Shown here: positions 46,861 to 57,618 of the stretch, in pieces
Layout of the letters: each line of letters begins with the position of its first letter
How positions within the stretch are numbered: position 1 is the first letter of the stretch
Program-made: the position numbers and the translations under genes
The notes under the pieces: generated by a model
Told to the model about the DNA's origin: nothing
What the model saw: only the letters and a program-made list of their open reading frames with translations
The model's database searches: none
NCBI GenBank assembly: GCA_963822985.1
Contig: CAWGJU010000014.1
Span: forward strand, 248,001 to 312,000
DNA length: 64,000 bases
Source of the DNA: Thermohalobaculum sp963822985
Lineage (GTDB): Bacteria; Pseudomonadota; Alphaproteobacteria; Rhodobacterales; Rhodobacteraceae
Direction of reading: 5' to 3'

Positions 46861-46872
46861 CAAGACGCCGAG

Positions 46873-47837
46873 TCAGACGCGCAGGCACCGCACCTCGGTA
46901 TTGTCTCGGCACACGAGTGGCGGGTGCTCGCTGGAGCAGCGATCAATGGCGATCGGACATCGGGTCACGAATCCGCAGCCTCTCGGTGGGTCCGCGGGAT
47001 CCGGCAGTTCCCCGGCCAGGCTCACCGCCTCGGTCCGCTGCGCGGGATCCGGCACAGCGATCGCCGAGAGCAGCGCGCGGGTGTAGGGATGGCGGGGCTC
47101 CCGGAAGATGGCGTCGGCATTCGACAGTTCGACGACCTCGCCCAGATACATAACGGCTATGCGGTCGCTGATATGGCGCACCACGTTCAGGTCGTGCGCG
47201 ATGAACAGCAGCGTCAGCCCGAGGCTCTTCTGCAACTCCTCGAAGAGGTTCAGGATCTGCGCCTGGATCGAGACGTCGAGCGCCGAGACGGGCTCGTCGG
47301 CGATGACGAGCTCGGGCTCGGCGGCGAGCGCGCGGGCGATGCTGATGCGCTGGCGCTGGCCGCCACTGAACTCGTGCGGCAGCCTGCCGGCCGCCTGCGC
47401 CGGCAGGCCGACCAGATCGAGCAGCTCGGCCACACGCGGTCCGACAGCCGGACCGCTCCGCAGTCCGTGCACGCGCAGCACCTCGGCAAGGGCCCGGCCG
47501 ACCGTCTTGCGCGGGTTCAGAGAAGCGTATGGGTCCTGAAAGATCATCTGGACCTGCCGGGCCAGCGCGACGCGGCCGAGGCTGGCAACGGGACGACCGG
47601 CGAGGCGGACTTCGCCCGAGCTCGGCGCGTGAAAGCCCACGATACAGCGCCCGAGCGTGCTCTTGCCACAGCCGCTCTCGCCGACGAGGCCGAGGGTCTC
47701 GCCGCGGCGGAGTTCCAGCGAGACGCCACGCACAGCCTGCAGCCGGTGCGCCGGGACCCCGAGCACCAGGTCGGCCAGCGAGCGGGGGCGCTCGAAGGTC
47801 TTGACGATCTCGCGTACCTCGAGGAGCGGATGCGGGG

Positions 47838-47841
<4 letters not shown>
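46873..47841 (-). CDS. dppF: Dipeptide/oligopeptide ABC transporter ATPase, DppF type
   Basis: Second ATPase of the peptide importer. Walker A is GESGCGKST in GETLGLVGESGCGKSTLGRC, signature FSGGQRQRISIARAL, Walker B ELVIADEPVSALDV, and the C-terminal cysteine region GCGFVTRCPIAIDRCSSEHP. 322 residues. The ATG at 47841 overlaps the dppD stop (ATGA). It is the last gene of the operon and ends right where the accessory region begins. Confidence 0.92.
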
Positions 47842-48809
<968 letters not shown>

Positions 48810-48810
48810 C

Positions 48811-49671
48811 TCAGCCCTTCGGGCGCAGCAGGGTGTCGAGACCGTCGCCGATCAGGGTGAAGGCGATGCCGGTGTAGACGATGGCAAGGCCGGGGAAGGT
48901 GGAGATCCACCAGGCATCAAAGATGAAGTTCCGCCCGTCGGCAATCATGATGCCCCACTCAGGCGTCGGCGGCTGCACACCGAGGCCGAGGAAGCTGAGC
49001 GCCGTGACGCCCAGAATGGTCAGCACGACGTCGGCCATGGCGAAGACCAGCGCCGGCGCGATGGCGTTCGGCAGCACGTGGCCGAGGATGATGCGGGCGT
49101 GGCCGAAGCCGAGCATCCGCGCCGCCTGGACGTACTCCATCTCGCGCACGACCAGCACTTCGCCGCGCACGATGCGGGCGAAGGAGATCCAGACGACCAA
49201 AGTGAAGGCGAGGTAGAGGTTGCCCGTCGACGGGCCCAGCGTGCCGACGATGGCAATGACCAGCACATAGAAGGGGAATGCCCAAAGGATGTCGACCACG
49301 CCCGAGATCAGCCGGTCGACGACGCCGCCGAAATAGCCGGCGACGGCGCCTGCGACCGAGCCCAGCAGGAAGGGCAGCGCGACGCAGACAAGGGCGATCT
49401 GCAGGTCGACCCGCCCGGCAGCAAGCACACGGGCCATGACATCGCGACCGAGATTGTCGGTGCCGAACCAGTGCGTCGGGTTCGGCGACTGGAGCGCGCT
49501 GCCGAAATCGACGCGCAGTGGGTCGAAGGGCAGGAGCGGGGGTGCCAAGAAGGTGGCCGCGAGCAGCAGGGCAAGCATGGCGAGCCCGGCCGCCAGCGGC
49601 TTGTTCATCCGCTGGCGCGGCCGCGCCGCGCCGGCGGAAAACTCTGGGGCGGTGATGGCCGTCTCGGTCAT
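48811..49671 (-). CDS. dppC: Dipeptide/oligopeptide ABC transporter permease, DppC type
   Basis: Permease with an N-terminal helix (LAAGLAMLALLLAATFLAPP), the DppC hallmark HWFGTDNLGRDVMARVLAAG, and the ATPase-contact loop EMEYVQAARMLGFGHARIIL. 286 residues, five or six helices, intact. Its ATG at 49671 overlaps the dppB stop. Confidence 0.92.
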   Translation of the reverse strand: MTETAITAPEFSAGAARPRQRMNKPLAAGLAMLALLLAATFLAPPLLPFDPLRVDFGSALQSPNPTHWFGTDNLGRDVMARVLAAGRVDLQIALVCVALPFLLGSVAGAVAGYFGGVVDRLISGVVDILWAFPFYVLVIAIVGTLGPSTGNLYLAFTLVVWISFARIVRGEVLVVREMEYVQAARMLGFGHARIILGHVLPNAIAPALVFAMADVVLTILGVTALSFLGLGVQPPTPEWGIMIADGRNFIFDAWWISTFPGLAIVYTGIAFTLIGDGLDTLLRPKG

Positions 49672-50609
49672 TGCAAGCGGATCCGCGGGTCGATCGCCGC
49701 GTAGGCGAGGTCGGTCAGGATGCTGATCGCCATGACCATGACTGCGAAGGTGACGGTCAGCCCCTGAACGACGGGATAGTCGCGGGCGAAAATCGAGCTG
49801 ACCAGCAGGTTGCCGAGACCGGGCAGCCCGAAGACCGCCTCGATCACGACCGTGCCGCCGATGACCCAGCTTGTGTGGACGCTCAGCACCGAGACGGTGC
49901 TGATCAGCGAATTGCGCATGATGTGCCGGCGCAGCACCTCGCCCTCGCTCAGCCCCTTGGCGCGCGCCGTGTCGACGAACTCGGCGGACCGGACGGCGAT
50001 CAGCGAGCTTCGCAGGCTGCGGATCGTCAACGCCGAGGTGCCGAGCGCGATCACCAGCGCCGGCAGGAAGAGGTGCCAGAGCCGGTCGACGAAGCCGGTG
50101 CCATAGCCAGAGACCGGGAAGATCCCGAGCTTTAGGCCGAACAGCAGGATCAGAAGGATGCCGAGCCAGAACTGCGGCATCGACATCACCGCGACGAAGA
50201 CGCCCTGGATCGTCAGATCGGCGAACGATCCGCGCCGGATCGCCGCGATCGTCGCCAGTGGCAGCGTGATGATCACGGCGAGCGCCGTCGCGTAGGCGAC
50301 CAGCGCGACCGTCGGCCCGATGCGCTCGAGGATCGCCAGCGAGACCGGGCGGCGCTGCACGAGCGACTGACCGAAGGAGCCGTTCAGGATGTCGCCCAGG
50401 AAGGTCACGTATTGCTGCCAGAGCGGGGCATCAAGGCCGAGCTGGTGGCGCAGCGCCGCCACCTCCGCCTCGGACCCGCGCGCGCCGATCATGAGCGAGG
50501 CAGGGTCGCCGGGTAGGATCCGGAGCAGTACGAAGGCGACAAGCGTGATCCCAACCAGCGCCGGTGCGAGTTGGATCAGCCGGCGCAGCAGGAAGCGGAT
50601 CAGCGTCAT
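49668..50609 (-). CDS. dppB: Dipeptide/oligopeptide ABC transporter permease, DppB type
   Basis: Permease with start MTLIRFLLRRLIQLAPALVG, a periplasmic loop carrying the SFGQSLVQRRPVS block, the contact loop SAEFVDTARAKGLSEGEVLR and the C-terminus ILTDLAYAAIDPRIRLQ, all standard for DppB. 313 residues, intact. It lies 63 bases downstream of the binding protein and 4-base-overlaps dppC. Confidence 0.92.
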   Translation of the reverse strand: MTLIRFLLRRLIQLAPALVGITLVAFVLLRILPGDPASLMIGARGSEAEVAALRHQLGLDAPLWQQYVTFLGDILNGSFGQSLVQRRPVSLAILERIGPTVALVAYATALAVIITLPLATIAAIRRGSFADLTIQGVFVAVMSMPQFWLGILLILLFGLKLGIFPVSGYGTGFVDRLWHLFLPALVIALGTSALTIRSLRSSLIAVRSAEFVDTARAKGLSEGEVLRRHIMRNSLISTVSVLSVHTSWVIGGTVVIEAVFGLPGLGNLLVSSIFARDYPVVQGLTVTFAVMVMAISILTDLAYAAIDPRIRLQ

Positions 50610-50672
50610 CGGTAAGCGGGCACCGTCGCTCGAGTGTGGCGGACGGAGCGCAATACCTCGTCCACCACGGGA

Positions 50673-52196
50673 TTATTTCAACACCACATCCTCGAGGCGC
50701 CAGTTCGAGGTCGGCAGTACCTCGAAGCCCTCGACATTGTCCCGATAGGCGAAGGTCGCACCCGGATTGTAGAGGAAGATGTAGGGCGCTCCGTCATGCA
50801 CCAGCTGCTCCATCTCCTTGAACATCGCGCTGCGCTCCGGGCCGTCCGGCGTCTGGCGCTCCTGCTCGTAGAGCGCGTTGAGGCGTTCGCTTTTCCACTC
50901 GGTGTGATAGGCGTTCGCCCGCTCCGGGTTGACGGCGGTGAAGCCGATGAGCTGGTCGGGGTCGACGGTGTCGCTCGTCGCATAGCTGAGCGAGGTCTGG
51001 TACTTGCCGCTCTTGGTCGTGTCCCACTGGGCGCCGGACTCGATCAGCTGCAGGTCCACGTCGACGCCGACGTCCCGGAGATTGGCCTGTATGGCCGCCG
51101 CGACCTGCTGGGCCGTTGTGTCGCCCGAAGAAACGAGCATAGAAGTTTTGAAGCCGTCCTTCAGCCCCGCCTCGGCCAGCAGCGACTTCGCCTTTCCTGG
51201 ATCATAGGCATAGGGCGTCAACTCCTCATTGTGATAGCGCATCACCGGCATCGAAGAGACGGCCGGTTGCGCATTGCCGAACAGGATGCCCTTTATGATG
51301 CCCTCCTTGTCGACGGCGTGGTTCAGCGCCTGGCGGACCTTCTGATCGCCAAGCGGTTTCTCGCGCGTGTTCAGCTGAACGAAGTCGACGCGGTAGACGT
51401 CAGCGGTTTTGGCGGCGATTCCGTCGGCAGAATCGAGCGATTGCATCTGGTTCAGCGGCACGTCGATCATGGCGTCGATGTCGCCGGCCCGGAGCTGGAG
51501 CACGCGGCTGTTGTCCTCACCGACGACGATCAGCTCGGCCTGTTTCACGGCGGGCTTGCCGCTTTGCCAATACTGCGGGTTCGCCTCCAGTACCATGCGG
51601 CTGCCGCGGTCCCAGCTCTTGAGCACGAAGGGTCCCGAGCCGACCGGATGCTCGAAAAAGGCCTCGCCCTGCGCCTCCAAAGCCTTGGCGGGCAGGATCG
51701 ACGCGCTGAACAGCGCCAGGTTGTTCACGAGCGGCGTAAAGGGTTGGTCGAGGCCGAGCCTGACGGTGTGGTCGTCGACCTTCTCCATCCGCGTGATCGG
51801 CTTGAAGAACCGCTGCCAGTTCGAGCCCTCGCCCTGAGCGCGCTTGAGCGAGGCGATGACGTCGTCGGCGGTTACAGGCGTGCCATTCGAGAACTTCGCG
51901 TCGCGCAGCGTGAAGGTGTACTCCGTCCCATCGTCGTTCGCCGTCCAGGACTCGGCCAGGCCGGGCTCAAGGCCCGTGCCGTCCTTGGCTGGCCGGATGA
52001 GCTGGTCGTAGATCAGCAGCTGCGCCCAGATCGAGCCATTGTCGCTCGTGGCGATCGGGTCCAGCGACTGCGCGTCGGTGGTGACGCCCAGCCGAAACAC
52101 GCCCGGTTCCGAAGCCGGGACCGCGAGTGGCGCCATCGCCGCCAGCATAACGCCCAGAATTGCAGCGCGGCCGAGGCCGCGCATGGTCATGTTCAT
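50673..52196 (-). CDS. Dipeptide/oligopeptide ABC transporter substrate-binding protein
   Basis: Family 5 periplasmic binding protein. Signal peptide GRAAILGVMLAAMAPLAVPA ends at about residue 29; the mature protein has the signature LAESWTANDDGTEYTFTLRD AKFSNGTPVTADDVIASLKR. It ends with NVEGFEVLPTSNWRLEDV, typical of the family. ATG 52196 follows GGGGGAGG with 6-base spacing. 507 residues, intact. It heads the operon and diverges from the serine hydrolase gene. The substrate cannot be told from sequence; peptides or opines are typical. Confidence 0.92.
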   Translation of the reverse strand: MNMTMRGLGRAAILGVMLAAMAPLAVPASEPGVFRLGVTTDAQSLDPIATSDNGSIWAQLLIYDQLIRPAKDGTGLEPGLAESWTANDDGTEYTFTLRDAKFSNGTPVTADDVIASLKRAQGEGSNWQRFFKPITRMEKVDDHTVRLGLDQPFTPLVNNLALFSASILPAKALEAQGEAFFEHPVGSGPFVLKSWDRGSRMVLEANPQYWQSGKPAVKQAELIVVGEDNSRVLQLRAGDIDAMIDVPLNQMQSLDSADGIAAKTADVYRVDFVQLNTREKPLGDQKVRQALNHAVDKEGIIKGILFGNAQPAVSSMPVMRYHNEELTPYAYDPGKAKSLLAEAGLKDGFKTSMLVSSGDTTAQQVAAAIQANLRDVGVDVDLQLIESGAQWDTTKSGKYQTSLSYATSDTVDPDQLIGFTAVNPERANAYHTEWKSERLNALYEQERQTPDGPERSAMFKEMEQLVHDGAPYIFLYNPGATFAYRDNVEGFEVLPTSNWRLEDVVLK

Positions 52197-52338
52197 TAAG
52201 ATCCTCCCCCGCGTCGCTCACGGCCTGTGCTCGCAAGCGCCATCGCTTCCGCCGTTAGGCGGGGCGAGGATGACAGTCGCCCCTTGCAAACTCAAGCGGA
52301 GTGCGTCCCTCTCGCAGCATCGTTCAAGGAGGCGATCC

Positions 52339-53256
52339 GTGCCGTTCTACAAGACAACCAATCGCGCCGGCACGGCCGGGCGCGGGCTGGTCGAGGCGAT
52401 CCTGCACGCGTGCGCGCCGCAAGACCTCGGGCGGGACGCGTTCGGGCTAACGCTGGTCGTCTATTGCGACGGTTCGGGACCGGAGGGCTTTGCGCACAAT
52501 GGCGACCGGCCGTTCTATCCGTGCAGCGTGGTCAAGATGTTTTGGATGGCCGCGTGTCTCGCGCGCATCGAGCAGGGGGCGGTTCGGCCGCATGACGAGC
52601 TCGACCGCGCCCTGCACGACATGATCGCGTGGTCGAGCAACACGGCGACGAACTACGTCATCGACCAGGTGACCGGAACGACGGGCGACACCCTGCTCGA
52701 GGGCGACGAACTCGCGGACTGGATCGCCCGGCGCTCCTGGGCGAATGAATGGCTGCGCTCGCTGGAGATCCCGGAGTTCCAAGCCATCAACGTCTGCCAG
52801 AAGAACATGGACGACGACCGCTACGGCCGCGAGCGGCAGCTGGTCGACACCCTCGGCCACAACAGCCTGACGACCGAGGCGATGGCGCGCCTGCTGCACG
52901 AGATCTTCGGGGGGCGCGTGTTCTCGGCGGCGAGCCGGGACCGCATGCAGCGGCTGCTGGCGCGGCGGCACGATCCCGAATGGGTCGACGCCCACCCGGC
53001 CGCCCAGGTCCGCGGCTATTTCGGCGCGGGCCTGCCGCCGGCGGCGCGACTGTGGTCGAAGGCCGGCTGGACCGGCTGGACAGGGGATGCGCGCGCGAGC
53101 TACCGCCGCCACGACGCCGCTCGCGTCGAAGTGCCGAGTGTCCCGCCGTTCACGCTTGTCCTTTGCACCGAAGGCAAGCGCATGAGCGAGTGCGAAACTG
53201 CGCTGCCGGACATTGCTACTCGAGCGCTCGAGATAGTCCGAAACCAGATAGCCTGA
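52339..53256 (+). CDS. Class A beta-lactamase-like serine hydrolase
   Basis: Serine hydrolase of the penicillin-binding/beta-lactamase fold. The nucleophile motif is CSVVKMFWMAACLARIEQG (SxxK), the second SSNTATNYVID (SDN-like), the third KAGWTG (KTG-like). No signal peptide is visible, so it is probably cytosolic or leaderless, unlike real beta-lactamases. GTG 52339 is fixed by AAGGAGG at 52326-52332; the frame upstream has no good site. 305 residues. Divergent from the peptide transporter, so hydrolysis of an imported peptide or amide is a plausible role; antibiotic resistance is less likely. Confidence 0.82.
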   Translation: MPFYKTTNRAGTAGRGLVEAILHACAPQDLGRDAFGLTLVVYCDGSGPEGFAHNGDRPFYPCSVVKMFWMAACLARIEQGAVRPHDELDRALHDMIAWSSNTATNYVIDQVTGTTGDTLLEGDELADWIARRSWANEWLRSLEIPEFQAINVCQKNMDDDRYGRERQLVDTLGHNSLTTEAMARLLHEIFGGRVFSAASRDRMQRLLARRHDPEWVDAHPAAQVRGYFGAGLPPAARLWSKAGWTGWTGDARASYRRHDAARVEVPSVPPFTLVLCTEGKRMSECETALPDIATRALEIVRNQIA

Positions 53257-53714
53257 TCCTTGGTCGATCTCGGGGTCTGCGTGCCGCCGCACAGAGCTTG
53301 GGAACGGCAACTTCGCCGATGACATCAGCAGTTGAAATACAGGGCGCGCTGGCCCGCTGATTCGCGACGTAGCTTCGTGTCGGCCGAATAGCGGGTGTCG
53401 GCGGTATACCGGCTGCTGCAGGCCGCCTCCCTCTACGCGAAGGATGCGCCCTCTACAGACGCTCGCACAGGAGAGCCGTAGGGCGCAAGCTGCCCTGCCA
53501 TTCCAATTGACGAATTCACTGTTGCATCGCCCCAGGGGCGATCTCCCAATGGGCAGCGAGCACCCATTTGCTTCCTGTTTTCGCCAAATGTGATAGCCTC
53601 AGCAGGGTGATGCAAGGCATTGAGCCTGGTCGCCCTGGGTGGTTCCCTGCCATCACTCGCCGGGGCTGCGGCCCGCCTCGCCGCAGGCATCGAGCGGGCA
53701 CGGAGAGGCACATC
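53257..53714. other. Intergenic region with a palindromic operator-like site
   Basis: 458 bases without a convincing gene. A TTGACG box (53507-53512) lies before a perfect palindrome ATCGCCCC-A-GGGGCGAT (53526-53542), which could be an operator for the PLP-enzyme gene that follows. The remaining frames are shadows or very short. Confidence 0.45.
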
Positions 53715-54947
53715 ATGAGCAGATCGGAAACTGAGGCCGCTCGCGTGAGCCATCTCGAATGCAGCGCCACGGGCGAGCGGCACAATGCCGGCCGACCGCA
53801 GAACGTCTCTTCGACCGGAAAGCCGCTTCTCGTGCGCTATGATCTCGACGAGATAGCTCGCGTCGTCCGCCGGGACGCACTGGCTGAACGTGAGCCTGGC
53901 ATGTGGCGGTATCGCGAACTTCTCCCAATGCCAGACGATGCCGAGCCGGTCAGCCTGGGCGAGATTGCAACGCCCCTCGTTCCGCTGCCCGCGACAGGTG
54001 GGCGGTTCGGAGGGCCCGGTCCGATCGTGAAGGACGAAGGCCGCCTGCCGACGGGGTCCTTCAAGGCGCGCGGCCTGGCGATCGCCGTGTCGATGGCGCG
54101 GGCCTTCGGGATCCGCCAGATTGCGATGCCAACCGTTGGAAGCGGCGGCGCCGCGCTCGCGGCCTACTGCACCCGAGCCGGGATTGAGGCGCACGTGTTC
54201 TGCCCGGCCGACTCCCCCGAGGTGACCGCGCGCGAGACCTCAGCCTATGGCGCCCAGGTCTACACCGTCGAGGGCACGCTCGAGGATTGCGGCCGTCTGG
54301 TGGCGCAGGCCTGCGCGGAACGCGGCTGGTTCAACTTCTCGACGCTGAAGGAGCCGTATCGTATCGAGGGCAAGAAGACGATGGGGCTGGAGCTCGCCGA
54401 CCAGCTCGGCTGGGCGCTGCCCGAGCTGATCTTCTATCCCACGGGGGGCGGCACCGGGTTCATCGGCATGTGGAAGGCGTTCGACGAGATGCAGGCGCTG
54501 GGCTGGATCGGCGCCAAGCGGCCGCGCATGGTCGCCGTCCAGACCACCGGCTGCTGCCCAATCGTGCGCGCCTGGGAGCGCGGCGAGGCCGAGGTGCGTG
54601 AACCCTGGCCCGACATCCGGACGACGGTGCACGGCGTGCGCGTCGCGAAGGCGCTCGGCGATTTCCTGATCCTGCGGGTCATCGACGAAAGCCGCGGCTT
54701 CGGGACCGCCGTCGACGACGCCGAGGTCTACCGGACGAGGCTGGAGGTCGCGGCGGCGGACGGCGTGCTGCTCTCGCCCGAGGGCGCGGCCTGCGTCGCG
54801 GCGTGGCGGATGGCGGTCGAGAGCGGCCGCGCTCGAGCGGACGAACGCGCGGTGATCTTCAACACCGCGATCGGCCTGCGCGCCGAGATGCCGGTCCGCG
54901 CGCGCAAGCTCGACCTCTCGCAGCCGCTCGACTTGGCCGCGCTGTAG
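53715..54947 (+). CDS. Threonine-synthase-like PLP enzyme
   Basis: Fold type II PLP enzyme. The lysine that binds PLP is in KDEGRLPTGSFKARGLAIAV, and the glycine-rich phosphate loop is PTGGGTGFIGMWKAFDEM. ECSATGERHNAGRPQNVSS at the start is the zinc-ribbon-like segment of threonine-synthase relatives, with only one Cys kept. 410 residues. ATG 53715 follows GGAGAGGC. It precedes an amino-acid ABC transporter and a class III aminotransferase, so it probably works in breakdown of an imported amino acid rather than in threonine synthesis. True threonine synthase is the alternative. Confidence 0.8.
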   Translation: MSRSETEAARVSHLECSATGERHNAGRPQNVSSTGKPLLVRYDLDEIARVVRRDALAEREPGMWRYRELLPMPDDAEPVSLGEIATPLVPLPATGGRFGGPGPIVKDEGRLPTGSFKARGLAIAVSMARAFGIRQIAMPTVGSGGAALAAYCTRAGIEAHVFCPADSPEVTARETSAYGAQVYTVEGTLEDCGRLVAQACAERGWFNFSTLKEPYRIEGKKTMGLELADQLGWALPELIFYPTGGGTGFIGMWKAFDEMQALGWIGAKRPRMVAVQTTGCCPIVRAWERGEAEVREPWPDIRTTVHGVRVAKALGDFLILRVIDESRGFGTAVDDAEVYRTRLEVAAADGVLLSPEGAACVAAWRMAVESGRARADERAVIFNTAIGLRAEMPVRARKLDLSQPLDLAAL

Positions 54948-55050
54948 CCGCACGGCACGGCGAAGCTGGACAGCCGGGTTCGGGCGGTTATCGTGCGGTG
55001 ACCCGGCCGGGCATGACCCGCACCGGGCGTATAACGAAAGGGAGGAAGCC

Positions 55051-55884
55051 ATGAGACGCTTGGTCGCCGGGGTCGCCATATGCGCGCTCGTCGCCGTTAC
55101 CGCCGGAGCGATGGCGCAGGACTGCAAGAACGAGACCTGGAACAAGGTGCGCGACCGGGGCAAGCTGGTCGTCGGCGTCAAGCCGGACTACAAGCCCTGG
55201 GGTTTTCGGGACGAGAACGGCAATCTGGTCGGCATGGAGCCGGACATGGCCCAGGAGGTCGCCGACGTCATGAACGTCGACCTCGAGCTCGTGCCCGTGC
55301 AGTCCTCGAACCGCATGCAGTTTCTCGAGCAGGGCAAGATCGACCTGATGATCGCGACGATGTCGGACACGGCCGACCGCCGCAAGATCGTCGGCACGAT
55401 CCAGCCGAACTACTATGCCTCGGGTACCAACATCCTGGCACCCAAGGCGCTGCACCTGACGAGCTGGGAAGACCTGCGCGGCAAGCCAGTCTGCGGTTTG
55501 CAGGGCGCCTTCTACAACAAGATCGTCGAGGACCGGTACGACGCCCAGATCATCGCCTTCACCGGCAATGCCGAGGCGAAGCAGGCGCTGCGCGACAAGA
55601 AGTGCGTCGCCTGGGTGTACGACGATAGCTCGATCGCGGCCGATCTGGCCTCGGGCGAGTTCGGCGACTACGAGATGCCGCTGAAGTGCGAGGACGACAA
55701 CCCCTGGGCGCTCGCCGTGCCGATCGATGAGCGCGACTGCATCTTCGGCCGCTTCATGTCGGGCATGACCTTCAACTGGCATCAGAGCGGGCACCTCGTC
55801 GAGCTGGAGAAGAAGTGGAACATCCAGCCGAGCGGCTATCTCAGGAGCATGCACGCGAAGTATGCGGACTTCCTGCAGAAGTGA
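55051..55884 (+). CDS. Polar amino-acid ABC transporter substrate-binding protein
   Basis: Family 3 periplasmic binding protein. Signal peptide RRLVAGVAICALVAVTAGAM with cleavage after AQ; the mature start GKLVVGVKPDYKPWGFRDEN is the family signature. The ligand site segment QGKIDLMIATMSDTADRRKI is typical. Cysteines at CKNETW, PVCGLQ, KKCVAW, LKCEDD and RDCIFG are unusually many and may form disulfides. ATG 55051 follows GGGAGGAAGCC. 277 residues, intact. Permease and ATPase genes follow directly. Confidence 0.9.
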   Translation: MRRLVAGVAICALVAVTAGAMAQDCKNETWNKVRDRGKLVVGVKPDYKPWGFRDENGNLVGMEPDMAQEVADVMNVDLELVPVQSSNRMQFLEQGKIDLMIATMSDTADRRKIVGTIQPNYYASGTNILAPKALHLTSWEDLRGKPVCGLQGAFYNKIVEDRYDAQIIAFTGNAEAKQALRDKKCVAWVYDDSSIAADLASGEFGDYEMPLKCEDDNPWALAVPIDERDCIFGRFMSGMTFNWHQSGHLVELEKKWNIQPSGYLRSMHAKYADFLQK

Positions 55885-55937
55885 CGCCGCAGCCCTGGGG
55901 CCGCCGCCGGCGCGGCCGCGCGACAAAGGAGTGACGA

Positions 55938-56694
55938 ATGCTGGACGGCGTCGCGAGTTCTTCCGACAGCTCGCGGACGAGCACCCGCGCTGGAACTTCA
56001 TCTGGCTGTATGACCCGAGACAGGGCGCGCGGGTGCTCAACGGCCTCCGGGTCACCGTCGAGCTGGCGGTCGCCTGCGTGCTGTTCGCGATCGTCATCGG
56101 CGTGGTCGGCGCCGGCTGCAGGGGGCGCGCGTCGCGCGTCGTGCGTGAGGTGGTGCAGGGCTACATCCAGTTCTTCCGCAACACGCCGCCCTTCGTGCAG
56201 CTGCTGTTCTTCTACTTCGCGCTCGGCCAGTTCACGCCGACCTACTCGCCGGACGGCTGGTTGCAGCAGCCGATCATCTCGAACGTCGGCTGGGCGATCA
56301 TCTCGCTCTCGCTTCTTCGCCGGCGCCTTCAACGTCGAGATCTTTCGCGCCGGCATCGAGGCGGTGCCGGAATCGACCGTCGAGGCGGCGGAGATCCTCG
56401 GGTTCAGCGCGGCTGCAGATCTACCGCCACATCGTGTTCCCGCTGGCCTTCCGGGTCAGCCTGCCGGCGCTCAACAACAACCTCGTCAACCTGGTGAAGA
56501 CGACGACGCAGGCATTCGCCATCGCGGTGCCGGAGCTTCTGTACCAGTCGGTCACGATCTGGAACGACTACCCGAGCGCGCAGAACCCGACGATGCTGCT
56601 GTTGTTCACCGTCTTCATCATCCTGGTTGGCATCGTGGTGCTGTCGATGCACCGGTGGGAGCGGGCCATGCGCATCCCGGGCTATGGCCAGTGA
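55938..56694 (+). CDS. Amino-acid ABC transporter permease (frameshifted)
   Basis: His/Glu/Gln-type permease. Recognisable blocks in three frames: WNFIWLYDPRQGARVLNGLR, VQGYIQFFRNTPPFVQLLFF, GAFNVEIFRAGIEAVPESTV with EAAEILG (contact loop), and FPLAFRVSLPALNNNLVNLV. The C-terminus is SMHRWERAMRIPGYGQ. Frame changes near 55955, 56310 and 56410. ATG 55938 follows AAAGGAG. About 250 residues when restored. Confidence 0.82.
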
Positions 56695-56705
56695 GAGGGC
56701 CGGCG

Positions 56706-57604
56706 ATGAAGGCCAGTGGCCATCCCGGGCGTCGCCGCGCCGGCTTCCACGGACCTCCCGGTGCTGCTGCCGCTTCCGGCCGCGCGCCCGCGGGCCGGAG
56801 GCGCTGATGACGCCGCTGGCTGGCCGCTCTGCCGCCCTGGACGCCGCTGGCGCTGCTCGCGGCCGCGGCCGCTCTGGCCGACGCTGGCGCATGCCCAGGT
56901 CCTCTACGGGATGGCCGAGGCGTTCGACGCGCTTTATCGCTGGATCCCGTTCATGGTCACGGCGGGTTTCCTCTTCAACGTGCTGATCTCGTTCATGTGC
57001 GATGGTGATCGGCACGGCGGTCGGCGCGCTGCTCGGCCTGGCGCAGATCTCGCACTCGCGGCTGATCCGCGCGGGCGCCTGGTTCGTCACCCAGCTCTTC
57101 CGCAACTCGCCGTGGCTGGTGCTGCTGTTCATCGTGATGCTGGCCTTCCCGTTCGAGATCGAGATCGGCACTACGATGATCCCGGTGCCCGGGCTGGATG
57201 AAGGCGGTCATTCGGGCTGTCGCTGCCGATCATGGCGAACATCGCCGAAATCGTCCGCGGCGCCGTCAACTCGGTGCCGACGGCCCAGTGGGAGGCGGCG
57301 GAGGCCTCGGCCTTCACGCGCCGGCAGACCCTGTGGCGGATCATCCTGCCGCAGGTCGTCAAGCGGATGATCCCGCCCTGGATGAACTGGTACGCGATCC
57401 TGACGATGGCGACGCCGCTGTGCTCGATCCTCGGCGTCCAGGAGATCATCAACGCTGTCGCGCCAGGCGATCGAGGCGGAGAACAACCATCCGGAGCTGC
57501 TGGTGCCGTTTTACGGCTTCGTCCTGCTGATGTTCTTCATCTACTGCTACCCGATCGCGCGCTGGACCATCGCGCTCGAGCGGCGGTTCACGGTGAAGCT
57601 CTAA
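56706..57604 (+). CDS. Second amino-acid ABC transporter permease (frameshifted)
   Basis: Paired permease of the same type. Blocks seen: YRWIPFMVTAGFLFNVLISF, LIRAGAWFVTQLFRNSPWLV, MANIAEIVRGAVNSVPTAQW with EAAEASAFTRRQT (contact loop), then ENNHPELLVPFYGFVLLMFF and ARWTIALERRFTVKL at the end. At least four frame changes (near 56800, 57000, 57200, 57465). Twelve bases follow the first permease. Start at ATG 56706 is tentative because the N-terminal region is scrambled. Confidence 0.8.
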
Positions 57605-57618
57605 GGGAGGCCCGAAAG

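Noticed and set aside
52039..52338. Upstream extension of the serine hydrolase frame
   Set aside because: It overlaps the divergent binding-protein gene antisense, while AAGGAGG directly before GTG 52339 marks the real start.
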